Assembly (NCBI RefSeq): GCF_014243445.1
Contig: NZ_JACLQD010000001.1
Span: forward strand, 186,001 to 250,000
Length of the DNA stretch: 64,000 nucleotides
Origin: Paragemmobacter straminiformis
Lineage (GTDB): Bacteria > Pseudomonadota > Alphaproteobacteria > Rhodobacterales > Rhodobacteraceae
Direction: 5' to 3'
Part shown: piece by piece, positions 25,401-33,125 of the stretch
Numbering within the stretch: the stretch's first letter is position 1
Layout of the letters: the number at the start of each line of letters is the position of its first letter
Program-made: the position numbers and the translations under genes
The notes under the pieces: generated by a model
The model's input: only the letters and a program-made list of their open reading frames with translations
What the model was told of the DNA's origin: nothing
Databases searched by the model: none

Positions 25401-27312
25401 GCTCATCATGCGCGCGAAGCGCGTTCAGAAGTTGCCAGACGATGCGATACTTCTCGTTATCATTCAGCGCTTCTTCGGGCGACTTGTCCGCCGGGACACC
25501 GATGGGAAGGATCACGTAACCCATGCGCTTGCCCGGCGCCCGCCGCATCACGCGCCCGACAGATTGCACGACGTCGATCTGTGATTTCCGAGGATGCAGG
25601 AACATGATCGCGTCGAGAGCCGGCACGTCGACGCCCTCGGACAAACAGCGAGCGTTCGTAAGGATACGACAGGTGTTGTCGTCGCTTTCGGCCTTCAACC
25701 AATCAAGCAGTTCGCCGCGTGTCTTGGCGTTGAACGTGCCATCAACATGATTGATCTCGCAGCGCAGCTGATGATCGACGAGATCGCCCTCGCGCTCTTT
25801 GACTTCGGCGTTGGCGAGATAATCCGTAACAACCGCAGCGAATTCGTCCTGGACGAGCTTTGACGATGCAATGTCGCGACAAAATGCCAACGCACGACGC
25901 ATGGGCTGCGTGTCAGCACCGACATCCGACAGGATGTCCATCTTAGTGAGCGCTTTATAGCACCCCAAGATGCGGGTCGCATCATCGAGCACGAGCCCGC
26001 TGGTTGGATCGGCCATACGGGTCTGCATAGACCGCGCCACGAGGCCCTCGTCCATCGCAAGGACGATCACCTTGTAGTCAGTTAGCAACCCTTCTTGCAC
26101 AGCCCAACCGAAACCGCGGTAGAACAGGGTTGGGCCGAATACCGCTTCATCGTCCATCGTCGCGAGTGTGACACCAAGGTCGCCGGCCTTAGATTTGGCG
26201 GCATCCCCAAAGATGCGGGGCGTTGCGGTCATGTAGATCCGCTTCTTCCCGCCAACTACATCATCGCGGTGAACCTTGACGAAGTTACTCTCTTCCTGAC
26301 CGTCAATCGTCGCGCCCGTGGTGCGATGGGCTTCATCGCAGATGATCAGGTCGAAGCGGCTCATACCATGAACGTGCTGGGCGTCTGATATGGTCTGGAT
26401 CGACTGATAGGTCGCGAAAATCACTGTCATCTTGCCGGGCGCGGTAACAGACAGGCCCTTTGCCAAGGACGAAGCATCTGTCGTAGCGGGGAAAGCGAGA
26501 TCGAGCGTGGTTATTTCTGCGACGTCGTCCTTCCCGACCCTACGCCGACCAACCTGCGTGTCTGAGCACACGGCGAACGAGCGGAGAGGCACTTCGCTGT
26601 CCGTGGTCCACTCCCGCACGGTCTGCGCCATCAACGCGAGGGAGGGCACAAGAAAGAGAATGGCACCATGTGCGCCGACGACCTCTTCTGCGATCTTCAG
26701 CGCTGTGAACGTCTTACCTGTTCCGCAGGCCATGATGATCTTGCCACGGTCATGTTGCGTGAGCCCGGCTTTGACTGCGGCAAGGGCATCAGCTTGGTGG
26801 GGTCTCAACTCCTTCTTCGGCTCAAGGACGATTTCACTCTTCGACGCAAAAATCGACCACTGGATCGCGGATGCGCGCATCTCGACCAGTCCGATCCGGA
26901 AGACTGGGATTACCTGACCGTCGAGCATGGCTTCCGCGTTTTCGCTCCACGCCACTTCGGTAGAGTCCATGACCACACGGCGGACAAACAACGGCTTAGA
27001 TGAAGCGGACAGAAAAGAGTCGATGTCCGCTTTCGCGATCTTGTGATCGGCCGCGTAGAATTTGCACTGGATCGCAGCGTAACCGCTGCCGTCGCGCAGA
27101 CGCGCAACCAAATCGATGCCGATGTCCTTGCCGTCGATCCCGTTCGTCTTTGCCCAGTCAACCCAGGTCTGAACAGCGTCATACTGAGCGGCTTGCACGG
27201 GATCATGAAGTAGGAAAGCAGAGCAGAGGCGCTCGAAGTAGGTCCCCTTCTCTCGCTCGGTCAGTGCCACGTTGCGGTAGCTTTCGAGCAAGGCGTCGAG
27301 AGTAAGGGTCAT
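22447..27312 (-). CDS. Single-chain type ISP restriction-modification enzyme
   Basis: At 1621 residues this has all parts of a type ISP (LlaGI-like) enzyme in order. First is an Mrr-like PD-(D/E)XK nuclease (GIDLVARLRDG then AAIQCKFYAA, about residues 65-90). Next is an SF2 helicase with Walker A MACGTGKTFTALKI near residue 195, DEAH in IICDEAHRTTG and motif VI QSVGRVMRRAPG. Then an N6-adenine methyltransferase with DPFTGTGTFITRLL and NPPYAVSQF near residue 1027. Last is a C-terminal target-recognition region. Such enzymes methylate one strand of their site and translocate along DNA to cut unmodified DNA. It heads an operon with a DUF262-HNH gene. Confidence 0.9.
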   Translation of the reverse strand: MTLTLDALLESYRNVALTEREKGTYFERLCSAFLLHDPVQAAQYDAVQTWVDWAKTNGIDGKDIGIDLVARLRDGSGYAAIQCKFYAADHKIAKADIDSFLSASSKPLFVRRVVMDSTEVAWSENAEAMLDGQVIPVFRIGLVEMRASAIQWSIFASKSEIVLEPKKELRPHQADALAAVKAGLTQHDRGKIIMACGTGKTFTALKIAEEVVGAHGAILFLVPSLALMAQTVREWTTDSEVPLRSFAVCSDTQVGRRRVGKDDVAEITTLDLAFPATTDASSLAKGLSVTAPGKMTVIFATYQSIQTISDAQHVHGMSRFDLIICDEAHRTTGATIDGQEESNFVKVHRDDVVGGKKRIYMTATPRIFGDAAKSKAGDLGVTLATMDDEAVFGPTLFYRGFGWAVQEGLLTDYKVIVLAMDEGLVARSMQTRMADPTSGLVLDDATRILGCYKALTKMDILSDVGADTQPMRRALAFCRDIASSKLVQDEFAAVVTDYLANAEVKEREGDLVDHQLRCEINHVDGTFNAKTRGELLDWLKAESDDNTCRILTNARCLSEGVDVPALDAIMFLHPRKSQIDVVQSVGRVMRRAPGKRMGYVILPIGVPADKSPEEALNDNEKYRIVWQLLNALRAHDERFDATINQASLGQDVSDKIQIIGMDSVELKAVTATVEKLPTKTAAKRSGITAPGRDSSDDDFVIEDDREPELPGVVLDDFSRAIMAKIVKKCGDREYWDRWASSLRDIALAHITRLEAILSVKDSPARQAFDAFLAEIRDDLNSGITEQEAVEMLAQHIITRPVFDALFEGHAFTQENPVSRAIQGVLDALEGEHLEKETRDLDDFYASVRNKAQGITDPAAKQELVRQLYDNFFGVAFKGTRDKLGIVYTPIEIVDFIIRSVNDVLEDEFGQTLGSKGVHIIDPFTGTGTFITRLLQSGLIAPEELEHKFRHELHANEIVLLAYYIAAINIESVYHGLSGGEYTPFNGILLTDTFAMSEGQDELALVMPDNSERRRRQQELDIRVIMGNPPYAVSQFIDYPHLDSRIADTYAARSTATNKNALYDSYIRAIRWGADRLGESGVMAYVTNGGWIDANTADGMRKSMVDEFSSIYVFHLRGNQRTSGETSRREGGKIFGAGSRAPIVITLFVKNPAAAKQGQVFYHDIGDYLSREDKLKIIKDFRSLRGLGAKVGWQQVVPDDHGDWLKQRDDSVGKFISIGDKKDKTTAVLFETYSRGLETARDVWCWNSSKRRLLENMRGHVDEYNRQLQLRRDGTINDPQDNPRRLSWTSSLTTDFQRGTPAIFNPDAAVAATYRPFLRTWLYREKMFNHRQGQIPLLFPNNRLPNRIICVPGRGGDKGFSAFLLDTIADLNLAPAMGGYQCFPLTLYDRADTDAGDDLFSLIEDDKPIYRIRHGITDAGLAHFKAAYPGEAITKDDIFYYTYGLLHSEDYRRRFADNLTKELPRIPCVKQATDFWAFVRAGRALGDLHVGYETVEPYPVTVKQGDLSLASIDDPVKFFRVEKMTFGKNKDRSVIHYNPNITITDIPLDAYDYIVNGKSAIDWVMERQAVKQDKDSGIINDANDYANETVGDPRYPFDLLRRVITVSLETMKIVRALPPLEI

Positions 27313-27883
27313 GAAAAACCTGTAAGAATGATCAGGGCGACCCTACGAAGCAACTAAACCCAGATCAACTTTTTCTCGCAAAGGATGTGTCGGAACGAAA
27401 CGCTAAGTGATCAAAGAAGGGGTTTCTTTGAGACATGACGAGATGTGTCCCTGCACCGCCTCCTTCTCGTCCTTGGCTACTCTCCCACGCTTGAGCTGCA
27501 GTCACTCGCTGACCGGTTGGCGCTCTTGGATTATGTCATGCGTTTGCCTGCCATCGGAGCCGCGGACGCAGGGGTCGGAAATGGATGCTCAAAGGTATTC
27601 GTGATCGCGATAGCCGAAGCATCGGACCGATTGCTCGTCCCCGTCAGGCAAGCACTCGGCTGCACCGTAAGCTAGTGAGCAGACGATCAAAAGTAAGCGC
27701 GCCGACCTACGGGAAGTCAAAGGCTCTGAGGAAGACACATCGGCGTTGGTAAATTAAGACTCTGAGTTGCATTTTACAAAGAAGTGCTGCATATTTACAG
27801 CCACCTGAGAAACGAAGCGATGCTGTTTTTCCAACAGCCGCGCTAAATCTTTGCAGAATCATTGATGCTCCTGAATTGAAAAT
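27313..27883. other. Regulatory/gene-free region upstream of the type ISP gene
   Basis: These 571 bases contain no gene I can support. The right half is clearly AT-richer than the rest (for example GGTAAATTAAGACTCTG and ATTTTACAAAGAAGTGC). Promoters for the type ISP operon to the left and the small genes to the right must lie here. Confidence 0.4.
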
Positions 27884-28201
27884 ATGACCTCACGCTGCGA
27901 TATTTGTAATCGACTAGGCGACGTTGAACTCACTTCGAGTGGCTGTGCGCCGATAACGTATTCTGCATGCGCTGAATGCCGAGATCGCAGCGCAGAGAAT
28001 GTTGATGTTGCAGCTACTTGGTTTCAGATGGAGGCAGGAACTGATGCGGCAGATGCATATCTCGCCAGGTTAGTTATATGGCTTGACGATAAATACAGCG
28101 GCGAAGCAGAGCTAAGGGCCTATATAATTTCCAATGCATCGACTGTTCAGGAGGAGTCTGATACAAGCGATCATCTGATCGATGTTCCTATGAAAAATTA
28201 G
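27884..28201 (+). CDS. Small zinc-ribbon-like protein, unknown
   Basis: A 105-residue product with MTSRCDICNRLG at its N-terminus and a second CAEC pair near residue 30, giving a CxxC...CxxC zinc-binding knuckle, then an acidic helical tail. Its base composition is lower in GC than its neighbours, as in recently acquired DNA. It stands alone between the type ISP gene and a second small gene on the same strand. No function is assigned. Confidence 0.5.
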   Translation: MTSRCDICNRLGDVELTSSGCAPITYSACAECRDRSAENVDVAATWFQMEAGTDAADAYLARLVIWLDDKYSGEAELRAYIISNASTVQEESDTSDHLIDVPMKN

Positions 28202-28285
28202 TTTGTTCAACATTGTATGGATGGCAGGTTTCAAGGTTTTCCACACTTATGCTTTATTGCGGCTTTCTGGTCAGAAGGATTGGGG

Positions 28286-28546
28286 ATGAGCGACAATATA
28301 TACCTGACAGAAGCAGCGGTCCTGCGCCTTTTATCTCAACCCGAAGCAAAGGCTCTTTCGCAAGAGGAGTTTCGTGATGTCGAAGACCTAGTTTGGACGG
28401 CTTTAAGCGGCGACAACCATATGAATATTACGACAGCCAAGCGGCGGATTGCACGGATCGTTAACCTGGTGGACGAAAGTAAACAGGCCGGCCTGCGGCA
28501 AGTGCTGCTGTCAGCACTAGACATCTCGACAAGGGATCACAATTAA
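28286..28546 (+). CDS. Small acidic hypothetical protein
   Basis: From the ATG at 28286 (after an AAGGATTGGGG stretch) this gives 86 residues beginning MSDNIYLTEAAVLRLLS. It is mostly helical and highly charged, with no recognised motif. It lies 84 bases after the zinc-ribbon gene and convergent with the PD-(D/E)XK gene. It is comparable in size to antitoxins or small regulators, but that is only a size argument. Confidence 0.45.
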   Translation: MSDNIYLTEAAVLRLLSQPEAKALSQEEFRDVEDLVWTALSGDNHMNITTAKRRIARIVNLVDESKQAGLRQVLLSALDISTRDHN

Positions 28547-28567
28547 AAGGGACACCCTGCTCGGGCG

Positions 28568-29902
28568 TTAATTAAAGCTTGATATACTTCTGAAATTGAT
28601 AAACTTTTCGAGATAATCCGGATCGCCCAACAGCGAAGACGCATAGGAGAGGTCACTCACGACAATTGCTGGCAATGAAGCGAATACATCCTGCGAACTC
28701 CCTAAGCTGTCCAGATCGATATGCTGATAGACGAAGCCAGGTGCAAAGCTGTTGATTGGCGCGGCGCGATCCATGCGTGTTCCCATCTTTTTGGGCAACA
28801 GGCTCTCCTCTCTCTCATGCAAAGCAGTGATAAACCCGCCCTTCTCCACTTCGGGCGCGAAGAGCCATCGATAGCCGTCCGTTTCGTCGATCGCTTTACG
28901 GAGTTGGCTGATTTTTTTGCGCGCACTTTCTTTTGGTGGAATATTGAAATGCGCAAAGAGAATGAAGCGGCGATACTGATCGCCCTGCACTTGAACTCCA
29001 AGCGACAGGCTGCCACCGGAAACCGCGCGGCTTATACTCGCTTCGACCATCGGCATCGCGCGCGAGTATCCGGACCCGAATTCGACCTCAAAGGTCGTCG
29101 ACCTGAAATTCCTGCCGACCTCCGCTCGAATTGAGTCAAGCAAGAAAGATGCCTGCATCTTTCCGATCATATCGATCAATCGAAGATCGCTCAGAACCTG
29201 ATGGATTTCATCCTGTCTAGGCGTCCGCGTTTTCAAAAGCCAGCTCTCTCTTGGCAGGCCATCACCTTGCAAGGATGCATCAACCAGCTTCGACAGATTG
29301 CAGACCAATTCGCCATAAAGTCGGATGATGATCACGTCCTCATCGGAGACGGCTGATCTGTCTACCCAGTCCAATACATTTGAACCAAGCGATTTATAAT
29401 CGAAATCCAGCCACCCCGATTTCTCCTTCACGGACTTGGCAGCTGGCACGAGCGAGAGCAATATCTTATCGGTCGGAGCATTGCCAAGGTCTCCTTTCAA
29501 TTTCTCGTCATAGCTCAAAAGCTGTTCCGCCCTCGGGATATCCTTTACTTTATTTTCCAGAACGATGTTATGCTTCAGGCCGCTGTCTGCAATCGCTTCA
29601 ATCAGAAGATCAAGATTCTTACGCTCCCTGTGCACCGCCGATATGTTGGATACCGAAAAGGAAAGTGGCAATACCGCATTCAGGCTGGCGGGATATTTCC
29701 AGAACAGCCAGGCGAGAAAGTTTGAATGAAAAAGCTCTCGTGAACTCAATGACATATGAAAAATCGGATTTTCATCGAGCGCTTTCTGAATTTCGACAAG
29801 GTTCAACTGTTCCATTCTGCTCCTTTCGGCGAAGGTTCGGAAAATCCACTTTTGACCGCTTGGTCCGATGAACTCTTCAAAGCTTCGAATTCCTGTTTTC
29901 AT
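28568..29902 (-). CDS. PD-(D/E)XK nuclease superfamily protein (PDDEXK_4-like)
   Basis: A 444-residue protein. Near residue 90 it shows RERKNLDLLIEAI followed by HNIVLENKVKDIPRAEQLL: a D then E-x-K pattern of a PD-(D/E)XK nuclease with the usual following helix that carries a Gln. The N-terminal segment (FHMSLSSRELFHSNFLAWLF) is also typical of the PDDEXK_4 group. Base composition is lower in GC than the helicase cassette that follows. It is a candidate restriction-type effector, alone in its transcription unit. Confidence 0.7.
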   Translation of the reverse strand: MKTGIRSFEEFIGPSGQKWIFRTFAERSRMEQLNLVEIQKALDENPIFHMSLSSRELFHSNFLAWLFWKYPASLNAVLPLSFSVSNISAVHRERKNLDLLIEAIADSGLKHNIVLENKVKDIPRAEQLLSYDEKLKGDLGNAPTDKILLSLVPAAKSVKEKSGWLDFDYKSLGSNVLDWVDRSAVSDEDVIIIRLYGELVCNLSKLVDASLQGDGLPRESWLLKTRTPRQDEIHQVLSDLRLIDMIGKMQASFLLDSIRAEVGRNFRSTTFEVEFGSGYSRAMPMVEASISRAVSGGSLSLGVQVQGDQYRRFILFAHFNIPPKESARKKISQLRKAIDETDGYRWLFAPEVEKGGFITALHEREESLLPKKMGTRMDRAAPINSFAPGFVYQHIDLDSLGSSQDVFASLPAIVVSDLSYASSLLGDPDYLEKFINFRSISSFN

Positions 29903-29975
29903 TCATGCCGGTCAGTCGCCAGTTCCTTTGCCTATGGTGCTGCAAATTCTTTCGACCACTGGCAGCTTCTGGATT

Positions 29976-32900
29976 TCAGATGCGAACATGCTGACCGGCT
30001 TCCTCCATCGGCATCAGGCTGATGGTGCCCTCTTCCATCCAGTGCACGGCGACCCCGATCACGGGCTTGCCCGGAAAGGCAATCTCAAGCGCTTCGGCAT
30101 AGGCGGACAGCTGGAACCAGTAGGATGCGAAGCGCAGGGCGGGATCGGGGGCCTTGCCTGTCTTGTGGTCGATGACCAACAGTCCCCTCGGACCCACGGC
30201 CACCGCGTCGACGATACCGAGCGTTTCGGTGCCATCGGGGTGAATGACATGGATGGGAAGCTCCAGCAGCAGATCGGGACAACCAAGGCGGCCTGCCCAT
30301 GTCCGCAGGGCTTCGACCTGTTGCGAGATCGCGGCAAGCGTGGCCTCGGGCAGACCCGTCGCAGCGGGCAGCCGATGCGCCAGATCGGGACGCAGGGCAA
30401 GGGTTCGGAACGCTTGGTGCCATGCCGTGCCGCGTTCCGTTGCCGACATCGCGGTGCCCGAAGCATGCGGAGTGCCGATCCGCTCGGTTTGCAAGGCGCG
30501 GGGCAGGGGCGATCCCGACTGCATCAAGGACGGGCGGCGGCGGAAGGGCAGATCGCTCACAGCCAGCGCCTCGGGTGCCAAAGCGCCGAAGCGGTGATAA
30601 GGGCGGGCTGCGGTCGTAGCAGGCAAGGGCGCCGTATCGGCAGGGTCGCGATAGACCTCGGCAGGGAAACTTCGCGGGCCCACCTTCAGACCATCGTCCA
30701 GAGACAATTCCGCATCCCGCGCAAGAAGGCCGAGGAAAGTCGTCTTCTCGTCGTCGAGCGCCTTGTCGATCCATTCGAGGATCAGACGGTCACGCGCACG
30801 GGTCAGCGCCACATAGATCAGGTTCCGCGCCTCGTCCTCCGCCGCCGCTTGGCGGTCGGCGATGAAACGGTCCCGAATCTCGGGCACGACGCATTTCGGG
30901 GTGTGGATCAGCCGCGCATGGTCCAGCACATGCGAGAGGTCGCTGAAGTCGTCAAAGACGGCGCGGGTGGTGTGGGGCCGCTCTGCGATCACCCCGTCGA
31001 GTTCGCAGACCACGGTCACGGGCCATTCGCGCCCCTTGCTGGCGTGCCATGTGACGATCTCGATCCCCGGGGCGGCATCGCTGCCCGGATCGGGATGTCG
31101 GTCAAAATCCCGCTCGTCGCGCTGCGCTTCGAGCCATGCAAGGAAGACATTTGCCCCGCGCCCATAAAGGCCTGCGGCAGACAGCGTGTCAGGTTCGGCC
31201 GCGTCGAAATCGGCGGCGAGGGTTTCGAGCTTCGCCAGATCGGCAAGCGCTTGGACCGGGTCCGGCAGTGACTCCGCCCAAGGGCGCAAAAGCGCGGTGA
31301 CGCGCAGGGTCAGATCGGCAACCGGAACGCCGTTTGCCGCCCCGGACAGCGCAAGAATGGGGGCAAGCGCCGGATGGTCCAGCAACGTGCCCTCCGCCAG
31401 CAGGGTCAGCGCGGTTTGCGGATCAAGGCACGCCGGACCGAAGCCCAGAACCACCAGCGCCGCATGCGCGTCGGACGGGTCTGCGGCAAGGCACAGCGCA
31501 TAGCGGGCCACCATGACCACCTGCGCGTCGAGCCAGCCTTCGGCCGCGATACGGACCGGCAGGCCAAGGGCGCGCAGGGCGTCCGCATAGCGGGCGGCTT
31601 CCTTGTGGCGGCGGCAGAGGATGGCGATATCGGCGGGCTCCACGGGACGGTGCAGGCCGGTCTTCCGGTCGGTCACGACCTCGCCCCCGCCCAGCATCGC
31701 CGCGATGCGCGCGGCGACATGGGCGGGCGGTTTGGGGGCGGTTTTGGTCCCGCGCGAGGCCGAAAGCCGGATCACCTCGATCGCCGGATGCCCGGTTTCG
31801 GCGCGGTCAGGGATCAGCGGGTGATACCCGCTGCCAAAGAGACCCGGCCCGATCGCGTTGACGAAGTCCATGATGCGCGGATCGCTGCGCCAGTTCTTCG
31901 GAAGCGGATCGACGGCTTCGGGGTGAACAGCTTCGAGCGCCTTGCTCAGGCGCGGGTCCGCCCCCTGAAAGCCCATGATGGACTGCTTGACATCTCCCAC
32001 CAGCAAGGTGCGCGGGGCGCGTTCGGCAAGCCGCCAGAGCAGCGCGAATTGCACGGGGCTGGTGTCCTGGAATTCGTCGATGATGACGCAGTCGACCTCG
32101 TTCAGCACGGCCTGCAACACATCGGGGCGGCTGCGCAGGATGGCTTCCGCCTGCACGATCATGTCGTTGAAATCGATGACGCCAAGGCTGCGCTTGCGCT
32201 CGGCATAGGCTTGCATGATCTCCTGCGCGCCGTGGATCAGGGCGGTGAAGTTGGTCTTGGCATCCTCGCGCGGGCCGGGATGGGTCAGGATCGCCCCGGC
32301 GGCGGTCATGACCTCGGCGGCAAGGTCATCGTAGCCGGGCGGGGTTGGACAGCCGCGCTTGGTCTGGCGCAGGCTTCGCAGCGCGTTCCAAGTCGCCCAA
32401 TCCCAATCCAGTCGCCCGACTTCCTGCGCATGGCGCAGGGTGGCAAGGTCGGCGCGGAAGTCCTTCGCCGGCCCTTTCTTCAGATCGTCATGCAGCGCCC
32501 CTTTCGGAAAAGCGTCAAGCATCGCCTCGACCGCCCCCGCCAGCCTGTCACGGGCGGGGACGGGATCGGCCATCACATGGCCCCAGACCTCGTCGATCCG
32601 CTCGCAGGCGATGGTGGCGAGGGCGGGGTTCATCCCCGCCTCCCCCAATCCGCGCAACAGGGCGATCATCTCCAGCACCCTTGCGCGGAATCCCTCCTCC
32701 GAGCCCTTGTCCCACGAAGGCGCATGGCCATAGCGCTCGGGATCGGCTGCGACCGCTTCGAGCGCCGCGCATTGCGAGATCGTCTGACGGATCAGGATGT
32801 CCTGTTCGGCCTGCTGCAATTGACGCGGCGCAGGGGTCAGCCCCGCTGCAAAGGAATGTTCGGTCAGGATGCGCATGCCGAGCGAATGGATGGTCGAGAC

Positions 32901-33125
32901 ATAGGCGCGTTCCAGATCGAAGGCCGCCTCGATCATGCCCTCCTCCAGCAGGCTTTCGCGGATGCGCCCAAGCAGTTCGGCCGCGGCGGCTTCGGTGAAG
33001 GTGACGGCGAGGATGCGGTCGGGACGCACCTTTTTCGCCTTCACCCATTCGGTGAGGCGGGTCTGGATGTGATGGGTCTTGCCCGCACCGGCTCCGGCGG
33101 GAACGATGGACAACGGGCGGTTCAT
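29976..33125 (-). CDS. UvrD/RecB-like helicase-nuclease (AddA-like, accessory)
   Basis: A 1049-residue SF1A helicase with Walker A PAGAGAGKTHHIQTRL near residue 10, VTFTEAAAAELLGRI (motif Ia), Walker B VIIDEFQDTSPVQFALLWRL near residue 348 and GDVKQSIMGFQGADP (motif III). WHASKGREWPVTVV (motif V) lies near residue 695 and a C-terminal PD-(D/E)XK nuclease (GIVDAVAVG then LLVIDHKTGKAP) near residue 970. It is shorter than typical AddA and lies outside a normal addAB locus, so it is taken as an accessory copy. Its start overlaps the end of the AddB-like gene by 4 bases. Confidence 0.85.
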   Translation of the reverse strand: MNRPLSIVPAGAGAGKTHHIQTRLTEWVKAKKVRPDRILAVTFTEAAAAELLGRIRESLLEEGMIEAAFDLERAYVSTIHSLGMRILTEHSFAAGLTPAPRQLQQAEQDILIRQTISQCAALEAVAADPERYGHAPSWDKGSEEGFRARVLEMIALLRGLGEAGMNPALATIACERIDEVWGHVMADPVPARDRLAGAVEAMLDAFPKGALHDDLKKGPAKDFRADLATLRHAQEVGRLDWDWATWNALRSLRQTKRGCPTPPGYDDLAAEVMTAAGAILTHPGPREDAKTNFTALIHGAQEIMQAYAERKRSLGVIDFNDMIVQAEAILRSRPDVLQAVLNEVDCVIIDEFQDTSPVQFALLWRLAERAPRTLLVGDVKQSIMGFQGADPRLSKALEAVHPEAVDPLPKNWRSDPRIMDFVNAIGPGLFGSGYHPLIPDRAETGHPAIEVIRLSASRGTKTAPKPPAHVAARIAAMLGGGEVVTDRKTGLHRPVEPADIAILCRRHKEAARYADALRALGLPVRIAAEGWLDAQVVMVARYALCLAADPSDAHAALVVLGFGPACLDPQTALTLLAEGTLLDHPALAPILALSGAANGVPVADLTLRVTALLRPWAESLPDPVQALADLAKLETLAADFDAAEPDTLSAAGLYGRGANVFLAWLEAQRDERDFDRHPDPGSDAAPGIEIVTWHASKGREWPVTVVCELDGVIAERPHTTRAVFDDFSDLSHVLDHARLIHTPKCVVPEIRDRFIADRQAAAEDEARNLIYVALTRARDRLILEWIDKALDDEKTTFLGLLARDAELSLDDGLKVGPRSFPAEVYRDPADTAPLPATTAARPYHRFGALAPEALAVSDLPFRRRPSLMQSGSPLPRALQTERIGTPHASGTAMSATERGTAWHQAFRTLALRPDLAHRLPAATGLPEATLAAISQQVEALRTWAGRLGCPDLLLELPIHVIHPDGTETLGIVDAVAVGPRGLLVIDHKTGKAPDPALRFASYWFQLSAYAEALEIAFPGKPVIGVAVHWMEEGTISLMPMEEAGQHVRI

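Noticed and set aside
27445-27675. 76-residue frame upstream of the type ISP gene
   Set aside because: No ribosome site or recognisable motif. The sequence is consistent with a promoter region and a chance frame.
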